A stretch of 7,053 bases of DNA. It comes from Scybalousia_A sp964542225. Its GTDB lineage: Bacteria > Bacteroidota > Bacteroidia > Bacteroidales > P3. Each line of letters starts with the position of its first letter. Position 1 is the stretch's first letter. This document shows positions 7,024 through 7,053 of the stretch, one piece after another. The translations under genes and the position numbers were made by a program. The stretch is from NCBI GenBank assembly GCA_964542225.1, contig CAZITO010000085.1, positions 1-7,053 of the forward strand, given 5' to 3'. Under the pieces are notes generated by a model that made no database searches, had not been told where the DNA came from, and worked only from the letters and a program-made list of their open reading frames with translations.

Positions 7024-7053
7024 ATGGCGGGTATTGATTTTTCGGTGGGGTAT
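7024..7053 (+). CDS. Start of a further gene, cut by the window edge
   Basis: ATG at 7024 opens a frame that stays open to the last base and gives MAGIDFSVGY. It lies 12 bp after the helicase stop and in the same frame; that stop (7009-7011) is also the nearest in-frame stop upstream, so ATG 7024 is the first possible ATG start. The spacing implies co-transcription with the helicase. Ten residues are too few to identify the product. In comparable loci the partner is often a DNA methyltransferase or nuclease, but nothing here shows that. Confidence 0.5.
   Translation, partial: MAGIDFSVGY

Overview
The window reads as Bacteroidota (Bacteroidetes) DNA, probably Bacteroidales-like. It is AT-rich and its start codons lack strong Shine-Dalgarno sequences. 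Two genes are preceded by TAACTTTG, an exact match to the Bacteroidota -7 promoter consensus TAnnTTTG. The CTP synthase also has the wording I remember from that phylum (for example GTLNPYEHGECYVT and ERHRHRYEFNNKYL). The exact genus cannot be told from the sequence.

Layout, all genes on the + strand. Positions 1-335 are non-coding: a CpG-rich stretch full of inverted repeats (about 14-153), then an AT-rich promoter and leader. Positions 336-1946 hold pyrG, a complete CTP synthase. A 71-bp gap carries a second promoter with a palindrome inside it. Positions 2018-3607 encode a 529-residue secreted protein of unknown function that looks built from beta-strand repeats. A clear intrinsic terminator follows (3661-3699). 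Positions 3727-7011 encode a 1094-residue protein joining a single-HKD phospholipase-D-type nuclease domain to a complete SNF2/RapA-like superfamily 2 helicase. A further gene starts at 7024, 12 bp after that stop and in the same frame, and only its first 10 codons are inside the window.

The first two genes look like chromosomal backbone: nucleotide synthesis and an envelope or periplasmic protein, each with its own promoter. The terminator then separates them from what is probably the start of an accessory operon. PLD plus SNF2 helicase architecture is typical of DNA-targeting defence or restriction loci, and tight coupling to a following gene fits a multi-gene system. The partner that would decide this, such as a methyltransferase or nuclease, lies beyond the right edge, so the defence role is inference. 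No RNA genes, insertion sequences, CRISPR arrays or attachment sites were recognised.
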